A DNA stretch of 41,609 nt from Burkholderiales bacterium (GCA_020845855.1 JADLEZ010000447.1:1-41609); one strand, 5' to 3'; counted from the stretch's first letter, positions 16,451 to 26,153 are shown. Notes: generated from the sequence alone by a model not told the origin. Translations and numbers: made by a program.

Positions 16451-17628
16451 CCAAAGACGCGCGGCCGAAGGTCTGGACACCAATCATCTGGAGCGATGGC
16501 TCTCAGCGCTCCTACGTCGAGCCGCCAGCGCCTTCGAATACCTTCAGTTGGAATCCCGGCTACGGTGTGCGCACGAACAAGCAGCCCTACGCCGAACTGC
16601 TCTCGACCCAATTGGCTGAGTACGACGAGATCGCGAGCGACGTCGGCAGCAACATCGGATTCATTGCCACGCAATTCGCCTGGGGCGACCTCGAACCCAG
16701 CAAGGGCAGCTACGGCGCCGGTCTCGACTTGATCCACCAGCACCTTGATCGCTGCAAGACCAACGGCCACCGGCTCGGGATTCAGCTGAAGACCCGAAAG
16801 TTCGGTGGCTCGAGCGTGCCGAGCACGCCGCAGGCGAACATGCGTGCGACGCCCGACTGGCTCATCAACGAGGGCCGAGTCAAGGTCTGCACGGACGGCG
16901 GCGGCGAGGGCGCTACGCTCCACGACGCGCAGACCATGGATTACTTGCTCGCGTTGATCGCCGCGATCGCCGGCGAGTTCGACGCCGATCCCATGGTCGA
17001 GTTCTTCGAGTTCGGAGAACTCTCGTATTCCCAATGGGGCGACCCCGCATTCACTCAGGAAAACTACATCGCCCAGGTCAATCGACTGTGCGATGCGCTG
17101 CCGGGCCTCTGGACGAAGAAGATCGCCGGCCCTGGCATCAACTACGTCTGGGGGCACAATCAGACGGTGACGTACGCGCTGCGCTCGCACGCGCTGGGCA
17201 ACGCCATCAGCGCGCCGGATGCGATCGTCTACGACGCGAACCCGGCCGGCTCAGGTTGGACGTATGGCGCGTCCTGGGGCATGCTCGGAATCGCCGGCTA
17301 CACCTGGAACGGCGCCGAATGGGTAAAGACAAACCCGGACCGGCGCCTCGAGGCGGCCAGCAAGTACGAAATGCAGGTGGTGCCCAACACCTCGCTCACG
17401 GCGGCGATCTACGCGGACCACGCGGCCGACGTGTTGAAGTGTACGCACTTCATCTACACGAAGATGAACAGCACCGCCGAAGCCTACGGCGCGGCAGGCT
17501 GCGCGTGGAACACGCCCAACGGCGTCAAGCAGTACCTCAACAACCTGGCCACCCGCCGCGCGCTGCGCACCGCATTCCCGTCGAAGCTCGCTGAGCGTGG
17601 CGTCACTCCGATCACGGGGGAGACGTGA
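16447..17628 (+). CDS. Glycoside hydrolase-like (TIM barrel) phage protein
   Basis: SNIGFIATQFAWGDLEPSKGSYGAGLDLIHQHLDRCKTNGHRLGIQLKTRKFGG and VEFFEFGELS resemble GH TIM-barrel strands; ATGA overlap with portal. Confidence 0.6.
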   Translation: MTKDARPKVWTPIIWSDGSQRSYVEPPAPSNTFSWNPGYGVRTNKQPYAELLSTQLAEYDEIASDVGSNIGFIATQFAWGDLEPSKGSYGAGLDLIHQHLDRCKTNGHRLGIQLKTRKFGGSSVPSTPQANMRATPDWLINEGRVKVCTDGGGEGATLHDAQTMDYLLALIAAIAGEFDADPMVEFFEFGELSYSQWGDPAFTQENYIAQVNRLCDALPGLWTKKIAGPGINYVWGHNQTVTYALRSHALGNAISAPDAIVYDANPAGSGWTYGASWGMLGIAGYTWNGAEWVKTNPDRRLEAASKYEMQVVPNTSLTAAIYADHAADVLKCTHFIYTKMNSTAEAYGAAGCAWNTPNGVKQYLNNLATRRALRTAFPSKLAERGVTPITGET

Positions 17629-19304
17629 GCGCTAGCTTCTTCGGCTATGCGGCGAACCCCGCTAACGGGGGTGACGTCCGCGACGGCGCGATACCGGTGG
17701 CAATCACGCCGCCAGCCGCGATGCTCGAGGGAGACCTGGTCTACGTCGAGGTTACCCAGCGAGATCCCGGCGCCACGCTATCGATCGCCGAGGATGGTGG
17801 GCAGACGTGGAATGCGATTGCGCCATACTCGTCCGGGTCGCAGCGCAAGCGCACGTTCTGGTGCGTTTATAACGGGACCTGGGAGGCGAACCCGAGCTGG
17901 ACGACCAGTTTTCAAGCGGGTCTGCACTTCTCGGTGCAGATGCTGGTTTTTCGTCCGAGCGGGACGCCCACTTGGGCAGTTGACGTCGTGCAGGCCTCGG
18001 GCTACGCCGTGCCGAGCTCTCCCTTCGATGTCACGGCGACCGGACAGACCGCGACGGACTCCGGCGTCACTATCGCAACGTGGTTCAACACCGGTTACGA
18101 CGGCGAGCCCTTCACGCTGCAGACCGGCGGTTGGTCGAACCCGGGCGGCGTCGCGCAGTTCCGCAACACCAAGGCGAGCCCGACTGGCAACGAGCAAAGC
18201 ATATCGATTGCCTACAAGCTCAACAGCGGCGCGGGCGCGACCGGCAATGTCGCCAATCGCGTCACCCAGGCCGTCACGACTCTCTGGACCGTCATCACGT
18301 TCAAGGATCAGAGCTCCGCGGCACCGAGCCCGACCGACGTCGATACCGACGAGATCATCCTTGGTGGGCAGGTTGACGTCGTCGTCACCGGCTCGAACTT
18401 CGGCGCGAGCCAGGGCGCAGGTTCGGTCACGCTGCGCCAAGGAAGCGTCGCGGTCACGCAGACCATCGACTCTTGGGCGGCGGCCTCCATCCAGTTCGAT
18501 ACCGTCTTCGAGACCGCAGGGGCCGACCTGAAGCATGGCGCGGCGAGCTTGCGTGTCACCGATAACGGCGGCGCGTACGGCTCCATCGCCATTACGATCC
18601 ACCCGCCGGCCGGCCATCTCTACGTCGATCTCATTTCGATCGCGGCCGCGGGCGCGCTCGAAGCGCTGCCCACGCTCGTCGCCGGCGACCAGCTGCAGGT
18701 TCGCGGCGTCGGCGGCGGCGCCGCTCCCGCGGGTCTCTTCGTCAACGCGGACGGCGCCTACGGTTTCCTCTCGGGCTACACGCCCACGGCCTTCGAGTTC
18801 CGAGTTTGGGCGGCCTCTGACCAAACCTGGGGCGCCTGGGCAACTGTGGAGCCCACCGACACGGTTCCGGCGGCGTTCGACTTCGTCGACCAAGTCGGCC
18901 AGGAGCTCTCGGTAATCACCGAGTCGGCGCAGATCACCGTCAGCGGTATCAATGCGCCCGCGCCAATCATCGTGGCGAACGGCGAAATGCGGATTGACGC
19001 CGGCCCGTGGATCGGCGGCCAGAGCTCCATCGCCCCGGGCCATACCCTCCAGCTCCGGCACGCGACCGCGAACACCGCGGACACCCTGGTGGTGACGACG
19101 GTCACGATCGGCGGCCTCGCCGCCGACTGGTCGACCAGGACCAAGGCGCTTCCGCCCGAAGAGGAGCAGGAAAGCCCGCCGACCGAGCTGCCGCCGACCG
19201 ACTCGCCGCGACCGACCACGATCGAAGAGGCCTTCGTCATCGACTACGGCGGCACTCCCGATGACATCACGATCCGGCTGCGCCGGCGCCAGCCGAGGAG
19301 CTAA
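17625..19304 (+). CDS. Beta-rich adhesin-like protein (Ig/IPT-like domains)
   Basis: DEIILGGQVDVVVTGSNFGASQGAGSVTL is IPT/TIG-like; many Thr/Ser/Gly beta repeats; GTGA-coupled. Confidence 0.6.
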   Translation: MSASFFGYAANPANGGDVRDGAIPVAITPPAAMLEGDLVYVEVTQRDPGATLSIAEDGGQTWNAIAPYSSGSQRKRTFWCVYNGTWEANPSWTTSFQAGLHFSVQMLVFRPSGTPTWAVDVVQASGYAVPSSPFDVTATGQTATDSGVTIATWFNTGYDGEPFTLQTGGWSNPGGVAQFRNTKASPTGNEQSISIAYKLNSGAGATGNVANRVTQAVTTLWTVITFKDQSSAAPSPTDVDTDEIILGGQVDVVVTGSNFGASQGAGSVTLRQGSVAVTQTIDSWAAASIQFDTVFETAGADLKHGAASLRVTDNGGAYGSIAITIHPPAGHLYVDLISIAAAGALEALPTLVAGDQLQVRGVGGGAAPAGLFVNADGAYGFLSGYTPTAFEFRVWAASDQTWGAWATVEPTDTVPAAFDFVDQVGQELSVITESAQITVSGINAPAPIIVANGEMRIDAGPWIGGQSSIAPGHTLQLRHATANTADTLVVTTVTIGGLAADWSTRTKALPPEEEQESPPTELPPTDSPRPTTIEEAFVIDYGGTPDDITIRLRRRQPRS

Positions 19305-19344
19305 GCGTGCCATCACTCACTTCGTTCGGACGGTGGGATTGACC

Positions 19345-21171
19345 ATGCGTACACGTCTCGCTCTTGTTCTCCTCGCGCTCGCCGGCACGGCGCAGGCCGC
19401 GACGGTCGCCACGGTCACGCCAGGGGACTGGCCGCTGTACCGTGGTGCGTCCATCGTGAGCCGGCACGCGACGCTCGATGCGTGCGTGGAGGCTGCGAAG
19501 GCGCTGGCCGTGACGCGCTCATACACTTGCCGCACCTCGGCGGGTGTCGCAGTGGTGGTGACGGTCGACCCGCCGCCGCCTGCCGTCACGGCGACGATCA
19601 GCGCAAGCCCGAACCCGGTCGCGGCGGCCGGTGCGTCGACCACCCTCACCTGGGCGAGCACGGGCGCCGCGTCCTGCACGCTCTCGGCGCTCGGCCAGTC
19701 GCAGGCGGTGCCGACCTCGGGCAGTGTCTCGGCGCCTGTCCCGCAGCCGCTGACGGCCACGGTGACGTGCGGCGGCGCGAGTGCATCGGTGGACGTGACC
19801 ATCGCGAGCGCGCCGCCTGCGCCGTCTGACAGCGACGGAGACGGCATCCCGGACTCATCGGACGCTTGCCCGACGGTGGCCGGTGTCGCGCCGGACGGCT
19901 GCCCGGTCGTCACGCCGCCGCCGGTCGACCCGCCGCCTGCCGGTGCGCGCTGGGCCGCCCCCTCGGGCTCGGGCTCGGCCTGCGCCGAGGCGGCGCCGTG
20001 CTCGCTCGATACCGCGCTGTCGGTCGTGGGGACCGTGGTGCTGAAGGACGGCACGTACCCGGCCATCGGCTGGAACGGCTCCGCCGAGCCGCGCCGGCTG
20101 CTCTCGGGCGCGACGCTGCGGGCGCAGAACCCCGGCGGCGCGGTCGTCAACGGCATCTGGATCGGCCGCAGCTCGCGCAAGGACTCGAACATCCGCGTCG
20201 AGGGCGTGCGCATCGAGGGCGGCGCGCTGCTCTACAACACGCAGCGCGTGACACTGAAGGCGGTCGGCGTCCACGGACCCTTGAGCATCGGCACGAACGA
20301 TCATACCCAGGGCAACACGGACAACCTGATCGAGGACGTTTGGGTCTGGGCGTCGGGCCAGCGGCTTATCGCGAGCAACTACCGGAGTGATCGCAACGTC
20401 TGGCGCCGCGTGATCGTGCGCGGCGACGGCTGCGGCACCTCGGGCTGCTCGGGCTCGGGCAACCCGAACGTCGGCGTCACGATCTACGACTCGTCCGACG
20501 TGAGCTTCCAGAACGTGTTGGTGCTGGATCGCGTGCTCGCGGGCAGTGACAGTCCCTATGCGGACTTCGCGTGCGCGCAGCACACGCCGAACCAGTACCT
20601 GTGGGGTCGCAACGAGTGGCTCGGTATCGTCTCGCTGAACGCGCCGGACCAGGCGCTCTATTGCGAGCCCGACCAGGTGATCGCGGGCGTGGTGTCCGCC
20701 ACGATCCGCGACGCACTGCTGTGGAACGGCTACGGCCTCAACCTCGCGCGCCAAGGGCGTTTCGTCGTGGACGGCGCGATCATCACGAACAAGGGGCAGG
20801 GTGACGGCGTGCGAGTCGCGCCGGAGTTGTCCGGCAGCGGCACCACAGTCGCGCGCGTGACGGTCGGCGGCTCGGGCCGCTATGCGGTGAATTCCGCAGT
20901 CGCGCCGACCGACTGCAACGTGTCGGGCTCGTGGCAGTCGGCCTATAACCAGACGCCCTGCTCGCCCTCGGGCAGCGCGGCGCCTGTGTGGACGCTGCCG
21001 CAGCGCTACGGCATCGACGGCACGCGCTACGGCGAGGCGGGTGTGACCGCGCCGCAGGGCGCGCTGCTGCCGTGGCCGAACGATGCGCGGATCAAGGCCG
21101 AGATGTGCGCGGACACCACGCGCGGCTTCTGCTCGGCGCCGTCTGTGTCGGAGTACCTTCGGACGCGGTAA
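19345..21171 (+). CDS. Predicted secreted right-handed beta-helix protein with thrombospondin type-3 repeat
   Basis: Signal peptide MRTRLALVLLALAGTAQA; TSP3 DSDGDGIPDSSDACP; beta-helix repeats GVRIEGGALLYNTQRVTLKAVGVHG... Confidence 0.75.
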   Translation: MRTRLALVLLALAGTAQAATVATVTPGDWPLYRGASIVSRHATLDACVEAAKALAVTRSYTCRTSAGVAVVVTVDPPPPAVTATISASPNPVAAAGASTTLTWASTGAASCTLSALGQSQAVPTSGSVSAPVPQPLTATVTCGGASASVDVTIASAPPAPSDSDGDGIPDSSDACPTVAGVAPDGCPVVTPPPVDPPPAGARWAAPSGSGSACAEAAPCSLDTALSVVGTVVLKDGTYPAIGWNGSAEPRRLLSGATLRAQNPGGAVVNGIWIGRSSRKDSNIRVEGVRIEGGALLYNTQRVTLKAVGVHGPLSIGTNDHTQGNTDNLIEDVWVWASGQRLIASNYRSDRNVWRRVIVRGDGCGTSGCSGSGNPNVGVTIYDSSDVSFQNVLVLDRVLAGSDSPYADFACAQHTPNQYLWGRNEWLGIVSLNAPDQALYCEPDQVIAGVVSATIRDALLWNGYGLNLARQGRFVVDGAIITNKGQGDGVRVAPELSGSGTTVARVTVGGSGRYAVNSAVAPTDCNVSGSWQSAYNQTPCSPSGSAAPVWTLPQRYGIDGTRYGEAGVTAPQGALLPWPNDARIKAEMCADTTRGFCSAPSVSEYLRTR

Positions 21172-21183
21172 TCGCGGATTGCC

Positions 21184-21792
21184 ATGGCCGTACTATTTTC
21201 TGACAACTTCAACCGTTCCGACGGCGGGCTAGGCTCGAACTGGACCAATCTGGCCTACGCCGCGCAGATCGTCAGCAATCAAGCGACTGGAAATTCAAGC
21301 GGGTCGGTCGTTCCGTACTGGAACGGCGGCACGATTGGCAGCGGGTATGCGCAGTGCACGCTTGTCAACAAGCCGAGCAGCGGAGGAAATCACTTCGTCC
21401 TGACGTGCGCTGTCAACATCAGCACGTTCAACGGCTATCAGTTCAAGACGACAGACACGACAGCGCAGATCGAGCGGATCGACAGTTCGACTCCGACGGT
21501 CCTCGGCGCGACGTTCAGCGCACCGGCTAACGGCGACGTCGTTCGATTTGAGCGGAACAACTCATCCGGCGACTGCATCGTCTACTACAACGGCTCGCCG
21601 GTAGCGACACGAAATGACTCGACGTACACCGCTGCCGGAAATCGCGCAGCGTTCAGTTTCAACACCAGTGCGGCCGGCACACTCGACAATTTCGAAGTCG
21701 GCGATCTGGACAGCGGCGGACAGCCTATGTCCCGACGCTGGGAAACCGTTCCTCACTTGGGCGGGCGCCGCCGGTTCGCCGCTTCCTTCTAA
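21184..21792 (+). CDS. Concanavalin-like lectin/LamG-fold protein
   Basis: FSDNFNRSDGGLGSNWTNLAYAAQIVSNQATGNS... NFEVGDL pattern typical of jelly-roll lectin domains in phage virions. Confidence 0.6.
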   Translation: MAVLFSDNFNRSDGGLGSNWTNLAYAAQIVSNQATGNSSGSVVPYWNGGTIGSGYAQCTLVNKPSSGGNHFVLTCAVNISTFNGYQFKTTDTTAQIERIDSSTPTVLGATFSAPANGDVVRFERNNSSGDCIVYYNGSPVATRNDSTYTAAGNRAAFSFNTSAAGTLDNFEVGDLDSGGQPMSRRWETVPHLGGRRRFAASF

Positions 21793-21807
21793 CCTGGAGA
21801 ACTCAAC

Positions 21808-22812
21808 ATGGCTGCTTCCGATTCCCGCCCGGTGCCGCGCAAGAACACGGCGTTCCGGGTGTACTTCCCGATCCTCGATGCGGACGGTGATCCGGTCTCG
21901 GGCGCCGCCGGCCTCGACTCCGAGCGCTCGATCGATGGCGCCGCCTTCGCCGACTGCACCAACGAGGCGACCGAGATCGGTTCGAGCGGCATCTACTACC
22001 TCGATCTCACGGCGTCCGAAATGAACGGCGACGGGGTGGTGGTGCGCATACAAACCAGCACCAGCGGCGCGAAGACGACGCCGATCATTCTGTACCCCGA
22101 GGAGCTCGGCGACCTGCGAGTCGACGTACAGATGATCTCGGGCGACTCGGCCGCAGCGGACAACCTCGAGGCCGCAGCGGACGGCACGGGCTACAACCTG
22201 GGTGGCGGAAGCGTTGTCGCGGCGAGCGTCACCGGCAACGTGAATGGCTCGGTGGCCTCGGTCGCCACGGGCGGCATCACCGCGGCTTCGATTGCGGCCG
22301 ACGCGATCGGCGCCTCGGAGCTTGCCGCAGATGCTGCCGCAGAGATCGCGGCTGCGGTCCGCACCGAGATCGCAACAGAGCTTGGCCGGGTCGATGCAAC
22401 GATCTCCAGTCGCGCCAGTCAGGTCTCAGTGACGACGATCGACGACTTCCTGGACACCGAGATCGCGCAGCTCGTGTCCGACGTCACCACGCTACTCGCT
22501 CGTCTGACCTCGGGCCGCGCTTCCGCGCTCGACAATTTGGACGCGACCGTGAGTTCTCGCGCTACGCCCGCCCAGGTCAACTCCGAGGTGGTCGACGCGA
22601 TCAACGTCGACACCTACGGCGAGCCCGGCTCCGTTCCGGCGGCGACCGTCAGCCTCGTCACGAAGATCAACTGGCTCTTCGCCCTGGCGCGCAACAGGAT
22701 CACTCAGACCAGCACGACCCAGGCGCTGCGTAACGATGGCGATACCTCCAACATTGCGACCGCGAGTGTCTCGGATGACGGCACGACCTTTGTGAGGGCC
22801 GAGTGGACCTGA
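21808..22812 (+). CDS. Fibre-like phage structural protein with coiled-coil/hepeptide-like repeats
   Basis: ITAASIAADAIGASELAADAAAEIAAAV, VDATISSRASQVS and LDATVSSRATPAQVN repeats. Confidence 0.6.
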   Translation: MAASDSRPVPRKNTAFRVYFPILDADGDPVSGAAGLDSERSIDGAAFADCTNEATEIGSSGIYYLDLTASEMNGDGVVVRIQTSTSGAKTTPIILYPEELGDLRVDVQMISGDSAAADNLEAAADGTGYNLGGGSVVAASVTGNVNGSVASVATGGITAASIAADAIGASELAADAAAEIAAAVRTEIATELGRVDATISSRASQVSVTTIDDFLDTEIAQLVSDVTTLLARLTSGRASALDNLDATVSSRATPAQVNSEVVDAINVDTYGEPGSVPAATVSLVTKINWLFALARNRITQTSTTQALRNDGDTSNIATASVSDDGTTFVRAEWT

Positions 22813-22885
22813 CGCAGCATTCGGCCGGTTCGGGCCTGGGGCGCAGGCCCACGAGTTGCAGTGTTCATGCGCGGAGGATATAGCT

Positions 22886-23128
22886 ATGGCCATCGACACC
22901 CGCAACGAGAGGGCGGGGGCGCTGGCGATCGGTCTGCCGTTCGCACGTGTCTTTGACAATCCCGACAGCGGCTTCGGTCAGGGTGACCGGCAGCAGAGCG
23001 CGCTGGTCTTTCCCGGCATCTTGGCCGACTTCGGCGGCGTCACTGAGCAGCCGATCCGACGGCGCGCGATGTACGTCCCTGGCGCATGGAACAACCCGGG
23101 CATCTTCGGCCCGAAGGCCGCGACGTGA
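22886..23128 (+). CDS. Small structural-region protein, paralogue A
   Basis: ALAIGLPFARVFDNPDSGFGQGDRQQSAL similar to the next ORF; AGGAGG-like RBS. Confidence 0.6.
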   Translation: MAIDTRNERAGALAIGLPFARVFDNPDSGFGQGDRQQSALVFPGILADFGGVTEQPIRRRAMYVPGAWNNPGIFGPKAAT

Positions 23129-23514
23129 CGGTGCGCGACGATCGCAGCAGCGCGCTACTCGTCGCGCTGCCCTTCGGCCGTCTCTTCCCAGAGACGGATG
23201 GCGCGCTCGAAGCGCTCGACCGGCAGCAGCTCGCGCTGCTCTACCGGCCGATCCCCGCGGGCTCCGGGATCCCGCAGACGCCGACCGAGGTCGTGAATTC
23301 GTCGATCGACAACTGGCATGTGATCGACTACTGGCAGCGCAGGACCCGCCCGATCACATCGATCGAGTGGCGCTTCCTGAAACAGGTGTTCGACGTTTGG
23401 CGTCGCAGCGATCGGAAGGCGCGGCGTGACGAACGGCTGCGCCGCGCGCTCGAGCGCCGCTTCACTCGCGACCTAACCCCCCGCCGCAGAAGAGTGGGAG
23501 ACCTCTATGTCTGA
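23125..23514 (+). CDS. Small structural-region protein, paralogue B (GTG start)
   Basis: ALLVALPFGRLFPETDGALEALDRQQLAL; GTGA overlap. Confidence 0.6.
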   Translation: MTVRDDRSSALLVALPFGRLFPETDGALEALDRQQLALLYRPIPAGSGIPQTPTEVVNSSIDNWHVIDYWQRRTRPITSIEWRFLKQVFDVWRRSDRKARRDERLRRALERRFTRDLTPRRRRVGDLYV

Positions 23515-23752
23515 CCGACCGATCGTGACGCCCGAAATGTACGCCCGAATTTTCGAGGGCAACCCAACCGGCGAAGCGCTGCTCGAGGACCTGACGCGCC
23601 GCTTCGTGCGTCCGCCGGTGCTCGAGGGCGGGATCGACGGCATCCGTAAAAGCGACGTCCGCGCCGGATCGCGTGCGGTCATCGAGCACATCGTGAACCA
23701 GATCAACCTAGCGGGCGGCGTGCCGCCCATCGACGAGGAGCAGAGCGAATGA
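23507..23752 (+). CDS. Bbp19-like small phage protein
   Basis: MYARIFEGNPTGEALLEDLTRRFVRPP...GSRAVIEHIVNQINLA; position upstream of scaffold. Confidence 0.6.
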   Translation: MSDRPIVTPEMYARIFEGNPTGEALLEDLTRRFVRPPVLEGGIDGIRKSDVRAGSRAVIEHIVNQINLAGGVPPIDEEQSE

Positions 23753-24549
23753 CCACCCCAGCACCTGGCACCGCACCCGTCCCCGGCAGCGAGCCGCCGC
23801 CACTGGCCGCGTCCGGTTCCGCGCTGAGCGGCGGCGCGGAGAGTCCGCACGACTGGCTTCCCGAGCGCTACCGCGTGGCGAAGGACGACAAGAGCCTGGA
23901 CGTCGAAGCCTCCGCGCGTAAGCTCGCCGGCGCCTACGGCGAGCTCGCGAAGCGCATGAAGGATGTCGGCCTGCCGCCCGAAACGCCCGACGCCTATGAC
24001 GTCAAGGAGCTGCCGGAGGGCTTGAACTTCGAGGAGCTCAAGAAGGACCCGAAGATGCAGACCTGGTTGAAGGGCGCGCATGCCAAGGGCATGACCAACG
24101 CCCAGATCCAGCACGTGCTCTCGGGCCTGGCAGACGTCGCGCTCGGCGATCGCGAACTCACTGCTGACGATTGCCTCGCGGAGCTGCGCAAGAGCTGGGC
24201 GAGCCCCGCGGACTTCAACCGCAACCAGGCCGCGGCGTATCGAGCGGCAACCCGGCTCGGCGAGCAGGTCGGCGTCACGTTCGCCGAGATCGAGTCCGCG
24301 GGGCTCGGCAACCACCCGCTCTTCATCCGGATCATGGCGAAGATCGGCGAGCACATGCGCGAGGACGGCGCGCCGAACGCGCCGGGCACGCCAGCCCCGC
24401 AGGACTGGCAGGGCCAGATCGATGCGATCCAGAAGCAGCTCGATGAATTGCCGAAGCACGATGGCCGGCGGCGCGAGCTCAACGACCAGAAGCTCAAGCT
24501 CTACGAGCAGAAATTCGGGACGAAACGCGCAGCTGCCTTTGCCGGCTGA
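23749..24549 (+). CDS. Capsid scaffolding-like protein
   Basis: Pro/Ala-rich N-terminus, YRVAKDDKSLDVEASARKLAGAYGELAKRMKDVGLPPETPDAY..., directly upstream of capsid. Confidence 0.75.
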   Translation: MTTPAPGTAPVPGSEPPPLAASGSALSGGAESPHDWLPERYRVAKDDKSLDVEASARKLAGAYGELAKRMKDVGLPPETPDAYDVKELPEGLNFEELKKDPKMQTWLKGAHAKGMTNAQIQHVLSGLADVALGDRELTADDCLAELRKSWASPADFNRNQAAAYRAATRLGEQVGVTFAEIESAGLGNHPLFIRIMAKIGEHMREDGAPNAPGTPAPQDWQGQIDAIQKQLDELPKHDGRRRELNDQKLKLYEQKFGTKRAAAFAG

Positions 24550-24552
24550 GCA

Positions 24553-24572
24553 CTGGTCGGGACTTCGACCAC
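24553..24572. promoter_or_regulatory. Dispersed element copy 2: CTGGTCGGGACTTCGACCAC
   Basis: Identical to 14135..14154; in the leader of the capsid gene. Confidence 0.6.
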
Positions 24573-24740
24573 CTCCCTGAGCCACATTCCACGCCATCGG
24601 CCCCCGGTGGCGTGGGGAACACCCGAGAGCCCGCTTCAGAGCCCGCCCGAGCCGGGGCGAGCGAGCGACATCCAGGCCGCGCGCGAGCGCGAACACCCTG
24701 ACAGGCACGACACGAGTCAACCCTTCCAGGAGCCATCGCC

Positions 24741-25604
24741 ATGTCGCAGCAGATCACAGAGGCCTTTGTCCAGGCCTTCGCCGCCAACTTCCGGCACGTC
24801 GCCCAGCAGAAGACGTCGCGTTTCGAGAACGCCGTGCTGCTCGAGCCGGGCATCGTCGGGACGTCCAAGTCCATCAACCGCCTGGGTCAGCGCACCGCGA
24901 CGCGGCGTCTTACCCGCCACGGCGACACGCCGATCAACGACCAGCCGCACAGCACGCGGTATCTGGATCTCTTCGATTGGGAAGACGGCGACATGCTGGA
25001 CGACCAGGACAAGATCCGCATGCTTACCGACCCGCAGAGCGACTACATCCAGGCTATGGTCGCCTCGCTGAACCGCGCCAAGGACGACGTCGTCATCGGC
25101 GCGCTCGGCGGCAACGCGCGCGCTACCGCGGGCAACATCGCGCTGCCCTCGGGCCAGAAGATCGCGGTGGGCGGCACCGGCCTCACCCGCGCGAAGCTGA
25201 TCAGCGCGCGCGCACTCTTCCGCCGCAATGAGGCGGACGGCGAGCAGGGCGAGGAACTCTTCCTGGCCTACCATGCGACCGGTCTCTCGGACCTGCTGTC
25301 CGACACCTCGCTGACCAACAGCGAGTACAACACGGTGCTCGACATGCAGGCCGGCCGCCCCGTCGGCAGTCTCTTCGGCTTCAAGCCGATCCCGAGCGAG
25401 CGGCAGTCGAAGGTGTCGAGCACTCGCTACATCTACGCCTGGGCGAAGAGCGGCGTTTCGCTCGGCTGGGGCGAGGACATCTTCACCCGCGTCGGCGAGG
25501 ACCCGGGCAAGGGCTTCAACACGCGCGTCTACGCCAAGATGTCCGTCGGCGCGGTGCGCATCGAGGAGGAGAAGGTCGTCGAGATCGCCTGCAACGATCC
25601 CTGA
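24741..25604 (+). CDS. Major capsid protein
   Basis: FVQAFAANFRHVAQQKTSRFENAVLLEPGIVGTSKSINRLGQRTATRRLTRHGDTP, TRVGEDPGKGFNTRVYAKMSVGAVRIEEEKVVEI; podophage capsid family. Confidence 0.88.
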   Translation: MSQQITEAFVQAFAANFRHVAQQKTSRFENAVLLEPGIVGTSKSINRLGQRTATRRLTRHGDTPINDQPHSTRYLDLFDWEDGDMLDDQDKIRMLTDPQSDYIQAMVASLNRAKDDVVIGALGGNARATAGNIALPSGQKIAVGGTGLTRAKLISARALFRRNEADGEQGEELFLAYHATGLSDLLSDTSLTNSEYNTVLDMQAGRPVGSLFGFKPIPSERQSKVSSTRYIYAWAKSGVSLGWGEDIFTRVGEDPGKGFNTRVYAKMSVGAVRIEEEKVVEIACNDP

Positions 25605-25646
25605 TCGCTGACTCTCAACCCCTGACCCTCTCAAGGAGAACTGAAC

Positions 25647-26117
25647 ATGGCCTCTCAAAATGCTTCCATCGCAGCCGCGCGCGCCGCGATCCCGCAGTCG
25701 CTCGTCCGTGGCAACCAGCAGGACGGCGAGCTGCGCGTCTTCTTCTCGACCGTGACCAACCCCGCGTCCGGCGGCGTCGCGGTCGGTGAGTACATCTCCT
25801 GGGGCCATCTGCCCCTGGGTGCGCGCGTCGTCGGCGGCTTCCTCACCTGCTCGGCGGGCGCGTCGAGCTCGACCCTGAACCTCGGCGATGCGGTGACGCC
25901 CGCGCGCTACCTCGCGGCCTCGGCTGTGAACGCGGCGGCGAACGTCGCGATCAACCCGCCCGCGACGTTCGCGAGCGGCGCCGCAGGCTTCGAGGTGAGC
26001 GTCGTGGCGCCGGGCCTCGCGACCGATCACAGCGAGATCCGCTCGGTGTGCGCCGGTGCGAACCTCGGTGCGAACCAGACGCTCACGCTCTATCTGCTGT
26101 ACGTTTGCAACAACTGA
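25647..26117 (+). CDS. Capsid-adjacent structural protein (decoration-like)
   Basis: 156 aa, ISWGHLPLGARVVGGFLTCSAGASSSTLNLGDAVTPARYLAA; immediately after capsid with good RBS. Confidence 0.6.
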   Translation: MASQNASIAAARAAIPQSLVRGNQQDGELRVFFSTVTNPASGGVAVGEYISWGHLPLGARVVGGFLTCSAGASSSTLNLGDAVTPARYLAASAVNAAANVAINPPATFASGAAGFEVSVVAPGLATDHSEIRSVCAGANLGANQTLTLYLLYVCNN

Positions 26118-26153
26118 CAGCGACCACGGGGTGCCCTTTCCCCGTAACCTTCC

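Noticed and set aside
14855-25604. Diversity-generating retroelement as in BPP-1
   Set aside because: No reverse transcriptase ORF and no template/variable repeat pair seen.
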